DNA of 64,000 bases, taken from the NCBI GenBank assembly GCA_948474755.1, contig CAOLHI010000559.1, positions 124,001-188,000 on the forward strand, read 5' to 3'. Shown here piece after piece: positions 22,268 through 33,540 of the stretch (positions within the stretch are counted from its first letter, which is position 1; each line of letters starts with the position of its first letter). The notes under the pieces are model-generated. The model did no database searches and was not told where the DNA came from. It was given only the letters and a program-made list of their open reading frames with translations. Made by a program: the position numbers and the translations under genes. Origin of the DNA: Ctenosaura bakeri. Taxonomy: Eukaryota > Chordata > Lepidosauria > Squamata > Iguanidae.

Positions 22268-22757
22268 GGCCCTTTCCACATGAGAAAGTTAAAACGGGCC
22301 AAGGCGTCCTGGCACAGAGGTCATCTGCACCTTGGATCGGACTAGGTCCGGACTACTTACCTTAGTTCTGCACCTTAGTCCAATCTAAAATGCCCTGAAG
22401 TGATCCTCCAGCGCGCTAAGTGAAGACCGGAAAAATCCAGTCTTTCAATCTTCTGGAGTGCGCCATTGCGTTCCTGCTGACTAGTGCAGATGTGCAGGCT
22501 TGCACCAATGCGAGCCTGTGATCAGCGGAGGGTGGGCTGTGGGTGTGGCCAGCATCAGCAATTGGTCCAGACCCATGAAGAAACAGGAAGTCGCCATTTT
22601 GAGCTGGAGCAGTGCAGGTCTAAAGACCTTGCACTGCTCCGATTTGCCCTGGACTAATGGAGGAGCCCTGCAGAAGGGCTTAAGGGAAAGTCATGGTTTG
22701 GACCCAGAAGACCCGGTAAGTAACGGAACGATTCACTTGCCTTGTGTGGAAAGGGCC
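22268..22757 (-). mobile_element. GC-rich Harbinger-like non-autonomous element (490 bp)
   Basis: The termini are GGCCCTTTCCACATG and its complement TGTGTGGAAAGGGCC, flanked by the 3-bp direct repeat ATT (22265-22267 and 22758-22760). The interior is GC-rich in an AT-rich surrounding. It shares order and motifs (AAAATGGCG, GGAGCAGTGC, CTGCACTAGT) with the element at 55740-56205, in the opposite orientation. No transposase is encoded. The classification rests on TIR plus 3-bp duplication only. Confidence 0.7.
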
Positions 22758-22760
22758 ATT

Positions 22761-24422
22761 GGATATCATGGATAAGAGTGATGGATGAGGCCCAGAACTG
22801 GCTTGCCTTATCATTAGCTCAGTTTTCACAAGTAGCTCCTTCTCCTCCATTTTGTAATTATGAACCCCTATTTTCAAGTTCACATATATCTGTAACGAAG
22901 AATGAATGAGTACAGTTGTGAGGGCTAAGATGACTTATTCTACCCTACCTTTGTCCTGGTACAAGACTCAATAATTATTGCAGTAATTTCAAAACAAAGT
23001 TAAGCTTTGTTTACACAAATTAAAAAGCAATTAAAAACAAATCTGTTAAAATCCCATATAATTAACAAATATCCAACATATGTAAAAAACAATTAAAAGG
23101 ATAAATGAAGATGCTCAATAAACCACTTTCAAAACATACTTCTTATTTGTTTAGACTGGATAGATAAATTATCACAGCTTCCTCAAGGGCATTCTTTATG
23201 CAGTCCTCAAACTGGTATCAAGATATGAGGAACTTCCTTCTGATAGTAAAATTTTGGGGGCAGGTGTGGGTTATTGCCAGCGTCCAGTCAATGGTGTATT
23301 GCCATATGGCCCAGACCTATATCAGTCCTGCCACCTCTAATTCTTTCTGATCACTTACCTGTAGCTTAGTGAACTGCTGGAATAGGCTTGCTTAATGTAT
23401 AAGATGGCTAAGGGAAAAGAACCATATCACTCAGCATGGAAAGGTAGCACTCTATTTCTCCTATACACCTGCCTGTTGCATTCTGTTCTGAGAAGGGATG
23501 AAGAGACTCCCATCTCACCATATGTATATGTGAATTTATTTAAGGGTGCTAATATACCTAAGGAGAGATGATGATCCAAATTTTTTAAAAAAGAAGCAAA
23601 ATCACAACTAGGAGAAGCAAGAGTTCCCTGACTTTGTCCTCCATTCCTCCTGAGAAGCTCAAGCAGTCATGCAAGAATGGTTATATTAGCAACATTACTT
23701 GATTGTGAATCTGTTGCTGTTTTTATAATGACCTTCTAATGATGATAATGTCAGGGAACTAAAGAAAAGAAGGTGAGATGTTCAATTATAGTTACAATCA
23801 ATCTAAGCCAAGCTGTTGCTGATAATTAAAAAAAAAACTTGACATGATTATGTTCGGTCATTTGGTTACACTTGAAAAGTTAAATAATGACTTTATGGGA
23901 TTCATTTGCCACTTGGAAGCAGATATGAACATTGAAGTTAGGACTATTTAAGCCTCTCAGGGTCAGTTTGCACACTGCAATCTGGTCTTTATTTTCCCTC
24001 TCCTTTATTCTGAGGTTTTTCTTTTTCTTTTTCTTTAATTCAGTAGGCAAAATCAAATCAGATACTTGGGATGCACTTTGCAGATGGCATGCAGTCATGT
24101 GGAATCTAAGAATTTTAAACCACTCATGTTTTAGGAGATCCAGCTTAGGACTTAATGGCCATTATCTTAGGTCAGCTTGGTCCCTTAGTATACTTCCACT
24201 TCATCTTCCCAGCACAGCAGACATTTCCCATACTGATACATGCTTTCAACCAATTCATGGCCAGGGTAAGGTAGGTGAACAATGTTCACCAGGAGTTTCA
24301 TAGCTGAGAAAAGAAGGAAGATTGCTGATTTGTGTGTGTGTGTGTATGTTTACATGTTCTTCCTAGAGATTCAGGAGGATCTCACAGCTACAGAACAACA
24401 GCTAGATGCTACATTGGGCGCT
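22761..24422. other. Unique sequence, no gene seen
   Basis: Contains a CT-rich 'TTTTTCTTTTTCTTTTTC' stretch at about 24015-24036 and a (GT)n run near 24331-24344. A 123-residue plus-strand frame at 23932-24303 is unconvincing because the T-rich tract explains its hydrophobic run. Confidence 0.5.
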
Positions 24423-24808
24423 AGAATCATAGCATCATAGAATCATAGAATTGGAACAGACCACAAGGACCATCCAGTCCAACCCCCTGCCATGCACAAA
24501 CACATATCAAAGCACTCTCAACAGATGGCCATCCAGCCCCTGCTTAAAAATTTCCAAAGAAGGAGACTCCACCACACTCTGAGGCAGCATATTCCACTGC
24601 TGGACAGCTCTGACTGTCAGGAAGTTCTTCCTGAGGTTCAGGTGGAATCTCCTTTCTTGCAGTTTGAATCCATTGCTCCCTGTCCTAGTCTGGAGCAGCA
24701 GAAAACAAGCCCGCTTCCTCCTTGACAAGGCATCTCTTCAAATATTTAAACATGGTTATCATGTCTTCTCTTAACCTTCTCTTCTGCAGACTAAACATAC
24801 TCAGCTCC

Positions 24809-25201
24809 CTAAGCCGTTCCTAATACAGCATGGGTTCCAGACCCTTCATCATTTTGGTCGCCCTTCTCTGGACATGTTCCAGCTTGTTGATATCCTTCTT
24901 GAATTGAGGTGCCTAGAACTGGACAGTGTTCCAAATGAGGTCTAATCAAAGCAGAATAGAGTGGTACCATTACCTCCCTTGATCTAGATATCATACTCCT
25001 ATTGATGCAACCAAGAATCGCATTGGCTTTCTTGGCTGCCTCATCACACTGCTGACTCATGTTCAGCTTGTGGTCTACGAAAACTCCTAGATCCCTTTCA
25101 CACGTACTGCTATCCAGCCATGCATCCCCCATCCTACATTTGTGCATTCCATTTTTTCTGCCTAAGTGTAGGACTTTACATTTCTCTCTGTTGAAATTCA
25201 T
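24809..25201 (-). pseudogene. Outer CR1 ORF2, thumb/C-terminal part
   Basis: Reads [45 protein letters not shown] and CINRSMISRSREVMVPLYSALIRPHLEHC, the CR1 region after the FADD motif. It drifts out of frame near 24900. The sequence toward 24423 continues as the C-terminal [12 protein letters not shown] block in another frame. The same domain is intact in the inner copy at 25409-26770. Confidence 0.8.
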
Positions 25202-25408
25202 TTTGTTAGCTTTGGGTCAGCTCTCCAATCTGTCAAGGTCATTTTGAAATTTTATCTGTCCTCTGGGTAATTAGCAACCCCTCCCAAGTTGGTGTCATCT
25301 GCAAATTTTATCAGTGTGATCAGATAGAATCATAGAATCATAGAAATGTAGAGTTGGAAGGGACCCCAGGGGCCATCCAGTCCAACCCCCTGCCATGCAG
25401 GAACACCC

Positions 25409-26770
25409 TCAAAGCAATCCCGACAGATGACCATCCAGCCTCTGCTTAAAAACCTCCAAAGAAGGAGACTCCACTACACTCTGAGACAGCATATTCCACT
25501 GCCGGACAGCCCAGACCATCAGGAAGTTCTTCCTAAGGTTCAGGTGGAATCTCCTTTCCTGCAGCTTGAATCCATTGCTCCTTGTCCTGGTCTCTGGAGC
25601 AGCAGAAAACAAGCCCACTCCCTCCTCTACATGGCATCCCTTTAAATATTTAAACATGGCTATCATGTCCCCTCTTAACCTTCTCTCCTGCAGACTAAAC
25701 ATACCCAGCTCTCCAAGTCTATCCTCATAGGGCATGGCTGCCAGGCCCCTCACCATTTTGGTCGCCCTCCTCTGGCCTTGCTCCAGCTTGACCATGTCCT
25801 TCTTGAATTGGGGTGCCCAGAACTGGACACAGTATTCAAGATGAGGTCTAACCAAAGCAGAATAGAGTGGTACCAGTACCTCCCTCGATCTAGACACCAT
25901 ACTCCTATTGATGCAGCCGAGAATTTCATTGGCTTTCTTGGCTGCTGCATCACACTGCTGACTCATGTTCAGTTTGTGGTCTATTAAGACTCCTAGATCC
26001 CTTTCACACGTACTGCTATCCAGCCACGTGTCCTCCATCCTATATTTCTGTATTCCATTTTTTCTACCTAAGTGTAGGACCTTACACTTCTCTCTGTTGA
26101 ATCTCATTTTGTTCGCCTTGGCCCAGCTCTCCAATCTATCCAGGTCATTTTGAATTTTGATCCTGTCCTCTGGCATATTAGCAACCCCTCCTAATTTTGT
26201 GTCGTCTGCAAATTTGATGAGCATGCCCTCTATTCCTTCATCCAAGTCATTGATAAAAATATTGAACAGCACTGGGCCCAGGACAGAACCCTGTGGCACC
26301 CGACTAGTCACTTCTCTCCAGGATGAAAAATAGCCATTCATGATCACCCTTTGGGTTCGGTTGGTCAACCAATTACAAATCCAACTAACTGTAGCCCTTT
26401 CCAGCCTGGATTTTACTAGCTTCTTTGCAAGAATGTCATGGAGAACTTTGTCAAAGGCATTACTGCAATCGAGATATGCTACATCCACAGCATTCCCTTC
26501 ATCTATCAAGCTAGTAACTCTATCATAAAAAGAAATCAGATTAGTCTGGCATGACTTATTTTTGAGAAATTCATGTTGACTTCTTGTGATTACCGCGTTG
26601 CTTTCTAAGTCATTAGAAACTGACTGCTTAATGATCTGCTCCAGGATCTTTCCGGGTACTGACGTCAGGCTGACTGGGCGATAATTATTTGGGTCCTCTT
26701 TTTTCCCTTCTTGAAGATGGGGACAACATTTGCCCTCTTCCAGTCTGCTGGAACTTCTCTTGTCCTCCAA
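25409..26770 (-). CDS. CR1 ORF2 reverse transcriptase, inner copy
   Basis: A 453-residue open frame covering most of the reverse transcriptase and C-terminus. Visible motifs are [19 protein letters not shown] (about residue 28), the first catalytic block [13 protein letters not shown] (Asp present), [19 protein letters not shown], and the active site FADDTKLGG (about residue 188). These are followed by [39 protein letters not shown] and the C-terminal [26 protein letters not shown], rather than YADD, is typical of CR1. The frame opens after an indel near 26700; the upstream part ([20 protein letters not shown]) is in another frame. The endonuclease is absent because of the 5' truncation, so this is a dead copy with an unusually long open frame. 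Confidence 0.85.
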   Translation of the reverse strand: MEDKRSSSRLEEGKCCPHLQEGKKEDPNNYRPVSLTSVPGKILEQIIKQSVSNDLESNAVITRSQHEFLKNKSCQTNLISFYDRVTSLIDEGNAVDVAYLDCSNAFDKVLHDILAKKLVKSRLERATVSWICNWLTNRTQRVIMNGYFSSWREVTSRVPQGSVLGPVLFNIFINDLDEGIEGMLIKFADDTKLGGVANMPEDRIKIQNDLDRLESWAKANKMRFNREKCKVLHLGRKNGIQKYRMEDTWLDSSTCERDLGVLIDHKLNMSQQCDAAAKKANEILGCINRSMVSRSREVLVPLYSALVRPHLEYCVQFWAPQFKKDMVKLEQGQRRATKMVRGLAAMPYEDRLGELGMFSLQERRLRGDMIAMFKYLKGCHVEEGVGLFSAAPETRTRSNGFKLQERRFHLNLRKNFLMVWAVRQWNMLSQSVVESPSLEVFKQRLDGHLSGLL

Positions 26771-27333
26771 GATTTCTCAAAGATTATAGCAATTGGTTCC
26801 AAAATGACCTCTGCCAGTTCTTTTAATATCCTAGGATGCAATTCATCTGGCCCTGGAGACTTGAATTCATCCAGTGTGGCCAGGTATTCCTGTACCACCT
26901 CTCTACCTATTTCCCCTGTTTCCTCACCTGCTCCCCTACCACCAGATTGAGTGCTTGCATCCTTCTGGGAAAAAACTGAGGCAAAGAAGATGTTAAGTAG
27001 CTCTCCCTTTTCTCTTCCCCCTGTTAGTAATTTGCCATCTTCTCTGCGCAGAGACCCTATTGTCTCCTTCTTTTTCCTTTTGCTACGTACGTATTTTAAA
27101 AAGTCCTTTTATTTGTTTTTAATGTCTCTGGCCAGCCTAAGTTCATTCTGTGCTTTAGCCTTTCTGACCTCCTCCCTACATCTCCTGACTACTTGCTTCA
27201 ATTCTTCTTTGGTGGTTTCCCCGTTCTTCCATTTCCTGTACATGTTTCTCTTAACACTGAGCTCAGCTGAGAGTTCTTTAGTCAACCATTCTGGTTTCTT
27301 CAGATACCTTCCATTTTTCCTCCGTATTGGCAC
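26665..27333 (-). pseudogene. Inner CR1 ORF2, linker before the RT
   Basis: Two frames hold the linker: 27109-27333 (RRKNGRYLKKPEWLTKELSAEL...RKWKNGETTKEEL) and 26665-26898 (EYLATLDEFKSPGPDELHPRILKELAEVI). The latter contains the conserved SPGPDELHPRILKEL just ahead of the RT. An indel near 26700, at a T-rich spot, breaks continuity with the RT frame. Confidence 0.8.
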
Positions 27334-27344
27334 TGTTTTAGACC

Positions 27345-29260
27345 TCTACTCCTTCATCCAAATCATTGATGAAGGTGTTGAATAGCACTGGGCCCAGGAC
27401 AGAACCCTGTGGCATCCCACCAGTCACTTCTGTCCAGGATGAAAAGCAGCCATTGGTGAACACCCTTTGGGTTCAGTCGGTCAACTAATTACAAATCCAC
27501 CTAACAGTAGCCCTGCTACTGTCATGGGGAACTTTGACAAAGGCCTTACTGAAATCAAAATATGCAATGTCTACAGCATTCCCTTCATCTATCAAGCTTG
27601 TAACCCTTTCGTAAAAAGTGATAAGATTAGTCTGGCATGACTTATTTCTGAGAAATCCATGTTGACTTTTAGTGATTACGGCATTGCTTTCTAAGTAATT
27701 ACAAACTGACTGTTTAATAATCTGCTCTAGGATCTTTCCTGGTATTGATGTCATGCTGACCAGACAATAATTATTTGGGTCCTCTTTTTTTTCCCCTTCT
27801 TGAAGATGGAGATGACATTTGCCCTTCTCCAGTCTGCTGGGACTTCTCCTGTATTCCAAGAGTTCTCAAAGATTATTTCGAGTAGTTCAGAAATGACTTC
27901 TGCTAGTTCTTTTAATGTCCTTGAACGTAATTTATCTGACCCTGGAGACTTGAATTAATCTAGTTTAGCCAGGTATTCCTGCATGACTTCTCTACCTATT
28001 CCGTGCTGCATTCCCCCCCTGCTTCCTCCCTTGCTCCCCACCCCCCCAGGTTGAGTAATTCTATCCTTTTGGAAGAAAACTGAGGCAAAGAAGGTGTTGA
28101 GTGGTTCTGCTTTCTCTCTTCCCCTTGTTAATAATTGGCCATCTTCTCCGTGCAGCGACCCTATCATTTCCTTGTGTTTCTTTTTGTTGCGGACATATCT
28201 AAAAAAGCCCTTTTTATTGTTTTTAATGTCTCTGGCCAGCCTGAGTTCATTCTGCACTTTAGCTTTTCTAACCTTCTCCCTACGTCTCCTGTCTATTTGC
28301 TTGAATTCCTCTTTGGTGGTTTCACCATTCTTCCATTTCCTGTACATGTTTCTTTTAACCCTTAGCTCAGCTGAGAGTTCTTTTGTCAACCATTCCGGTT
28401 TCTTTAGAGATCTGCCATTTTTCCTCCTTATTGACACAGTTTTCAATTGTGCCTTCAGTATCTCACTTTTAAGAAACTCCCCTCTGTCATGAATTCCTTT
28501 CTCTTTCAGTATTCTTGACCACAGGATTTTTGCAAGTAACTCCCTAAGGTTACAGAAATCACCTTTTTTAAAATCTAGGGTGCTTGTCTGGCTACACTTG
28601 GCTTCTCCTTCCCACTGAATGACAAATTCCAAAAGAGCATGGATCCCTAATGATCTCACCACCTCCACCTCATCAACAAGGCCATCTCTGTTGGTCAGGA
28701 TCAGATCTAAAATAGCTGATCCCCTTGTCACCTCTTCCACCTTCTGGACCATGAAATTGTCTACAAGGCAAGCGAGGAACCTATTGGACCTTGCGATCTT
28801 GGCAGAGTTTGACTGCCAACAAATATCAGGATAGTTGAAATCTCCCATTAGTACTGCATCTCTCCTTTTTTGAATGTGTGGTCATTTACTCCAGGAAGGC
28901 CTCATCCAAATCCTCAGGCTGGCCCGAAGGCCTGTAGCAAACCCCCACTATCACATGTTGTTTCTTGCTCCCTTAATTCTTACCCAGATGCTTTTGACTT
29001 GGCTTCCCAGATTTATGTCATGGATCTCTTCACAGGTGAAAACATCCTTGACATATAAGGCTACTCCTCCTCCTTTCTTGTTTGGTCTATTTCTGCGAAA
29101 TAGGTTATACCACACTATTCCTACATTCCAATCATGAGATTCATCCCACTAGGTTACAGTGATGCCTATTAAATCATATTTATTTTGTTATATTAGGAGT
29201 TTGAGTTCATCTTGCTTATTTCCCATGCTCTGTGCATTAGTGTAGAGACACTTTAGACCA
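27345..29260 (-). pseudogene. Outer CR1 ORF2: endonuclease, linker and start of RT
   Basis: From right to left: endonuclease start LKCLYTNAQSMGNKQDELKLLI (29188-29255); a poorly readable part; MGDFNYPDICWQ (28848, the catalytic GDFN-P-W block); ILDLILTN; and a decayed Asp-His site (SLGIHALLEF instead of the usual SDHE). The linker RRKNGRSLKKPEWLTKELSAEL and the pre-RT ITQPGG region run to 27955. RT pieces [21 protein letters not shown] and IAYFDFSKAFVKV lie at 27485-27859, then [14 protein letters not shown] sequence near 27390-27420. Stops and frameshifts show it is dead. The RT continues at 25319 beyond the nested copy. Confidence 0.8.
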
Positions 29261-29573
29261 TGTGCCCTTCTTGAAAGTCCTGTACTAAAGTTACTTTTCC
29301 TCCCCCTGTTGGTGTCTAGTACTACTTGGCCTGCTCTATCTATATCATTTGGGCTATTTATCCCAGTACTTACTGAATCCTTGCCCTGAATAATACTGTC
29401 TCCCTCCCCAGTTGAACTCAGTTTAAAGACCTCCTGATCCATTTTGTGAGACTGTTAGCAAAAACATTCCGACTGACAGTTGTGAGGTGCAGGCCATCAC
29501 TTGCTAGAAGACCAACTTCATGGAAATGGAGACCGTGATCCAAAAACCCAAATTGCTCCCGGTGGCACCATCT

Positions 29574-30125
29574 TCAGAGCCAGTTGTTCACCTCCACTAT
29601 TCTCTCCCTTTGTGGGCCATGTCCTTCCACAAGGAGGAGAGACAAAATGACAACCTGTGCACCAAGGTCCTTCAGTGTCCTACCCATAAGCATGCAATCC
29701 TTCGTGATGCGGTGAAAGCTACATGTCACAGTGTTGTTGGTTCCGATGTGAACCAAAAGAAGGGGGTTACGGTCAGTAGGCTCATCAGCCTCTCTGTTAC
29801 ATCATTGATTTTGGCCCCAGGGAGACAGCACACCTCACAATTGGTCTTGTCAGGATTACAAATGGTCTGTTCTGTTCCTCTCAGCAAGGAGTCCCCAACC
29901 ACCAGAATTTGCTTCCTCTGAGGCTTGTCTGGGCTTACTTGTTGAGCAGATTGTCTCTCAGCCACCTCAGTAATCTGTTCAAGCTAAGACTGTTGGTCTT
30001 GCTGCTGTTGGATTTCATTCTGCTGGTGTTGGGGTTCCTGATGCTGGATTTCCTCATGGTGGTGTTCCATGGCCTCTTCCTGCTGTTCCACTTTATCATT
30101 AATAAGGTTGAGTTGACCACTAATT
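29574..30125 (-). pseudogene. CR1 ORF1 with SGNH/GDSL-esterase domain
   Basis: Upstream of ORF2 on the element strand is a frame with a polar Gln/His-rich stretch (EQQEEAMEHHHEEIQHQE). It is followed by RKQILVVGDSLLRGTEQTIC (the GDS nucleophile block), CEVCCLPGAKINDV and, after a frameshift, MVHIGTNNTV (the GxND block, here with N-N in place of N-D) and LVEGHGPQRERIVEVNNWL. This is the esterase domain known from CR1 ORF1 proteins. A stop near 29984 and a frameshift near 29750 disable it. The element appears to end near 30125, within ORF1. Confidence 0.75.
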
Positions 30126-30190
30126 GACCATGAGGGTATAATCTAGCATGAGAAATGTTTGGGAGAATATACCTGTGTATATTACCAGAC

Positions 30191-30430
30191 ACAGTGTGTT
30201 GCAGTGCTTTGAGTGTTGGGCTGGGGTTATAGGAGACATGGGTTCAAATCTCAGCTCAGCCATGGCAACCCATTGGGTGACCTCGGACAAATCATTCTCA
30301 ATCTAATTTCAGAAACAGGTGATGGAACAAATCTGAACAAATCCTCTGAACAAATTTTAACGATAAAATCCCACAAATGGGTCAGCTTAGATTTGCTCTA
30401 AGTTGGAAATTATTTGAAGGCAAGGCAACA
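30191..30430 (+). mobile_element. tRNA-derived SINE, near full length
   Basis: Order along the plus strand: head 'GTGTTGCAGTGCTTTGAG' (A box), B box 'GGGTTCAAATC' (30240-30250), body 'CAACCCATTGGGTGACCTCGGACAAATC', and tail 'AAATTATTTGAAGGCAAGGCAACAGCAG'. The tail runs into a CAG/CAA microsatellite (30425-30462). Confidence 0.8.
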
Positions 30431-31047
30431 GCAGCAGCAGCAGTAGCAGCAACAACAACAATTGCTGTTCTTCACATCTTTATGGAGGGACTGTTTAGTA
30501 ATGACATGGCACTCTCACCGGTCTTTCATCAGCTTCATTATTCTTTTCTTCTACATCACATATTTAATACATATTCCTTCAAAAATGTATTACTTCCGGA
30601 CAGGATTATAAATGGCATTTTTACTAAAAAAAAAAAATCAAAAAGAAGTTTTCAAAAGGAAAAAGAAAATCAGAGAGTTTAGTGTGCAGCAGGGGTACAT
30701 GGTAGAGGTGGAGGGCATAGCCCTGCAAGGTTTTACAGAGGACCAATATAGTCCCCAGACCTCTGACAGTGGCCCATCTAAGGAACCATCTCTTAAAATG
30801 GTCACTCTAGAATCATCTTCAGGCTTTAAAACAAGCAGGAAATGACTAAAACAGTAAGTAAAATTTTATTTACAATCAAAAACCAGTACAAAAGTATACA
30901 ATATATTACAATGATACTATAATCAGCACTATGGTTTATAGGTTCAAATAAGTTGCTTAACTATAATGAAGGAATTATCATGCTATAACCAAATCACGCT
31001 ATTATCGTGTCAATGTATAGAATCTGGTGAATTTCTTTGTAACACAG
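30431..31047. other. Microsatellite then unique sequence
   Basis: (CAG)n/(CAA)n to about 30462, then AT-rich sequence with an A-rich run at 30627-30640. No gene seen. Confidence 0.5.
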
Positions 31048-31345
31048 ACCGTTTCCACACTTTACATGGTCACAGAGACATCTGGTATGGGTCCCAGCTC
31101 AGTTCTACCGAGAGGGGAGTACGATGAGAGTGCTCCCCTCCACACCGGCTGCCTCCGGGACCCAGCTATGCCTCTTCCTGTCACAGGATAGCCAAGAATT
31201 GTCCCAGCCTGTGCTGGGCCAGGAGTGTAGCCATTGCACTTCCAGGACTTTTGCAGACATGGTATGTCCATAATGGTGGTGCAATCACCAGTCTTTGATG
31301 GGGAAAACCTGTCAATGATTTGCAGTGCAATCACACTCCCTGGGG
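31048..31345. mobile_element. GC-rich segment, possible Harbinger-like remnant
   Basis: Starts 'ACCGTTTCCACACTTTACATGG', similar to the GGCCCTTTCCACA terminus of the elements at 22268 and 55740. The next 300 bp are GC-rich. No matching right terminus was found, so it may be truncated. Confidence 0.35.
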
Positions 31346-32114
31346 ACAGGAGAAGAACAAGAAATGTAAACAGGAAACACTAAAAATGAGGATAAAAAAC
31401 ATGTGCCCAACAATTTTTACTTCTCCTTCATCTCAGGGGCATGTATAATCTTCATACACTGCATTACAGCATCTCCTCTGCAAAAGTGCAGAAGGCAAAA
31501 TGGTAAACTGAGCTAACATAAAAATGTTTTTGAATCTGAGGATAATGATTCTCTGACACCATTCCAGTGGAAGCATTCAGGGTGCTGTCTAGCTGTTCTG
31601 GGGAATCAGTTTTGATTGCTGTAATCTGAGGATGTGTAGGAATGCAGTCAATCATTTGTTTTCCTGGCCCTTTTTCATTTCAACCACTCACAGCTAGGCA
31701 GGGAGATTCACTGAGTGGTTCTAAAAAGTACTACATGTCTCCTTGTGAGTGGAATAGTTCCAGTTGCTTTGAAGGAGATGGTTGTGGATCTACCATTGTG
31801 ATTTGAATAATTTCCCTTTTGGGGGCAAGGATTTGGACAGGATGGCAATGGCTTAGTTATTTAGAGCAGGGTTGAACAAACTGAGGCCCGTGGGTTTCAA
31901 GTGGACCATGGAACCATTTTTATTGCTCCCAGCATGCCCAGATGGTGAAATGTTTGTTTTAAAATTGTCTTGAGAGTGAGGCATGGAGGAAGTAGCCACA
32001 TTTTGTGTCTAACACAACTCCATACAAAACTTTTCTGGAGTCAGCAATAGTGGTAGGAAAAACTTGCATGACAGCACTTTGCCTCCCCCTTCAGGAAGTG
32101 GGCAATCCTGCATG
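31346..32114. other. Unique sequence, no gene seen
   Basis: No coding, RNA or repeat signature that I can name. Confidence 0.45.
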
Positions 32115-32344
32115 TCCTAATCATTTTTTTTTAAATTCTCTGTTCCAACTCATACAGTGTAGTCAATCCACAAACTAATCTGTGAAGTAGAAATGGAAAG
32201 AATATTTGAAAATAGTTGAAAAATTGTTGAAAAACATGTTTTTCAAGTATTGAGAAACAACATTTTCTGTGCAGCAATAACATTTCCTGGGCAGCTGTCA
32301 AGAAAATTATATTTCTGTCCAGAAAATATTGCAATTGAGGACTT

Positions 32345-33076
32345 AGAATCATAGAATCATAGAAATGTAGAGTTGGAAGAGACCACAGGGGCCATCCAGT
32401 CCAACTCCCTGTCATGCAGGAACACCCTCAAAGCACTCCCGACAGATGGCCATCAAGCCTCTGCTTAAAAACCTCCAAGGTAGGAGACTCCACTACTCTC
32501 CGAGGCAGCAGATTCCACTGCCGGACAGCCCTGACTGTCAGGAAGTTCTTCCTGAGGTTCAGGTGGAATCTCCTTTCCTGCAGCTTGAATCCATTGCTCC
32601 TTGTCCTGGTTTCTGGAGCAGCAGAAAACAAGCCCCCTCCTTCCTCTACGTGGCATCCCTTCAAATATTTAAACATGGCTATCATGTCCCCTCTTAACCT
32701 CCTTTTCTGCAGACTAAACATACCCAGCTCTCTCAGTCTATCCTCATAGGGCATGTTTTCCAGGCCTCTCACCATTTTGGTCACCCTCCTCTGGACTTGC
32801 TCCAGCTTGTCAATATCCTTCTTGAATTGGGGTGCCCAGAACTGGACACAGTATTCAAGATGGGGTCTAACCAAAGCAGAGTAGAGTGGTACCAGTACCT
32901 CCCTCGATCTAGACACCATACTCCTGTTGATGCAGCCGAGAATTGCATTGGCTTTCTTGGCTGCCGCATCACACTGCTGACTCATGTTCAGCTTGTGGTC
33001 TATGAAGACTCCTAGATCCCTTTCACACGTACTGCTATCCAGCCACGTGTCCCCCATCCTATATTTCTGTATTCCT
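32345..33076 (-). mobile_element. 5'-truncated CR1 LINE
   Basis: Begins at its 3' end with tandem ATTCTATG octamers (plus-strand AGAATCATAGAATCATAG) and is cut off at 33076 within the ORF2 thumb region. It is closely similar to the inner CR1 at 25320-27340 over its length. Confidence 0.88.
32428..33057 (-). CDS. CR1 ORF2 C-terminal fragment, uninterrupted
   Basis: A 209-residue open frame from [26 protein letters not shown], through [29 protein letters not shown] and [30 protein letters not shown], to the C-terminal [21 protein letters not shown]. It corresponds to the last third of the inner CR1 RT frame and has no stop or shift, so the insertion is relatively recent. It lacks the catalytic FADD and the endonuclease and cannot act alone. 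There is no promoter or host start; the Met is internal. Confidence 0.8.
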   Translation of the reverse strand: MGDTWLDSSTCERDLGVFIDHKLNMSQQCDAAAKKANAILGCINRSMVSRSREVLVPLYSALVRPHLEYCVQFWAPQFKKDIDKLEQVQRRVTKMVRGLENMPYEDRLRELGMFSLQKRRLRGDMIAMFKYLKGCHVEEGGGLFSAAPETRTRSNGFKLQERRFHLNLRKNFLTVRAVRQWNLLPRRVVESPTLEVFKQRLDGHLSGVL

Positions 33077-33338
33077 TATATAGCCTTTGAAGCTTACTCA
33101 TAATTAGGGACTATTTCTGTGCAAATTCACTAATGGGTGATTTGCATATAACTAGCTGCATAGAAAGCAGTTGGTTATATGGAGGAAATTATATTTCTTT
33201 ATAGAAATATCATACCCTATGCAGAAAATGCTATTTCCTGCCCAAAAAACTATTTTCTGCACAAAACAACAATGTGTGCATTTTACACAGTATTAGTTCT
33301 GAATGGTGAACAGCCTTCAAAAACTATGTAGTTTTCAG

Positions 33339-33540
33339 AGGTGCTTCCTACGGTATACTTACTATGGTATATTTCACTTTAATTGCCATCCTGTGGAGTT
33401 CTGGGGTTTCTAGTTTAGTGAGGCTCAAAATCTCTCTGTTAAGAATTCTTAATATTCCTCTTTAAACTGCAAATCCCAGGAAGTTGTCATGGCAGTTAAA
33501 ATGGAATAATAGCCCTATAACAGTATAGTGTGAAAAGGCT
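33339..33540. mobile_element. Harbinger-like palindromic MITE, diverged
   Basis: Arms: 'GTGCTTCCTACGGTATAC...' on the left and '...GTATAGTGTGAAAAGGCTT' on the right. The interior 'GGGGTTTCTAGTTTAGTGAGG' and 'TTTAAACTGCAAATCCCAGG' matches the MITE copies at 1814 and 36853. It is about 200 bp, as expected for the unit. The flanking duplication is not clear. Confidence 0.6.

Larger units (their letters stand above)
25320..27340 (-). mobile_element. Younger CR1 LINE nested in the outer CR1
   Basis: The 3' end carries about three ATTCTATG-type octamers (25320-25346). The 5' truncation at 27340 falls in the endonuclease-RT linker (RRKNGRYLKKPEWLTKEL). The insertion site lies in the outer copy's RT, next to its catalytic FADD. 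A possible 2-bp duplication GA (25318-25319 and 27341-27342) agrees with the tiny or absent duplications of CR1. Both copies have the same orientation. Confidence 0.85.
24423..30125 (-). mobile_element. Older CR1 LINE (outer copy, split by another CR1)
   Basis: The 3' end at 24423 has the CR1 terminal octamer in tandem (ATTCTATG on the element strand). Coding sequence runs from there to the RT catalytic region at about 25319. It then resumes at 27341 with the very next part of the same ORF and continues through the linker, endonuclease (start LKCLYTNAQSMGNKQDE near 29255) and ORF1 (esterase, to about 30100). Removing 25320-27340 restores collinearity: '...ATCAGTGTGA' joins 'CCTCTACTCC', matching the equivalent position of the inner copy. 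Many stops and frameshifts show age. Confidence 0.85.

Noticed and set aside
23932..24303. 123-codon plus-strand frame as a gene
   Set aside because: Its hydrophobic core is the product of a TTTTTC tract, and no family motif is present.
25427..26950. Small plus-strand frames across the CR1 copies
   Set aside because: They lie antisense to CR1 ORF2 and contain no motif of their own.
30191..30430. tRNA gene
   Set aside because: A and B boxes are present, but there is no cloverleaf and the SINE body and tail follow.
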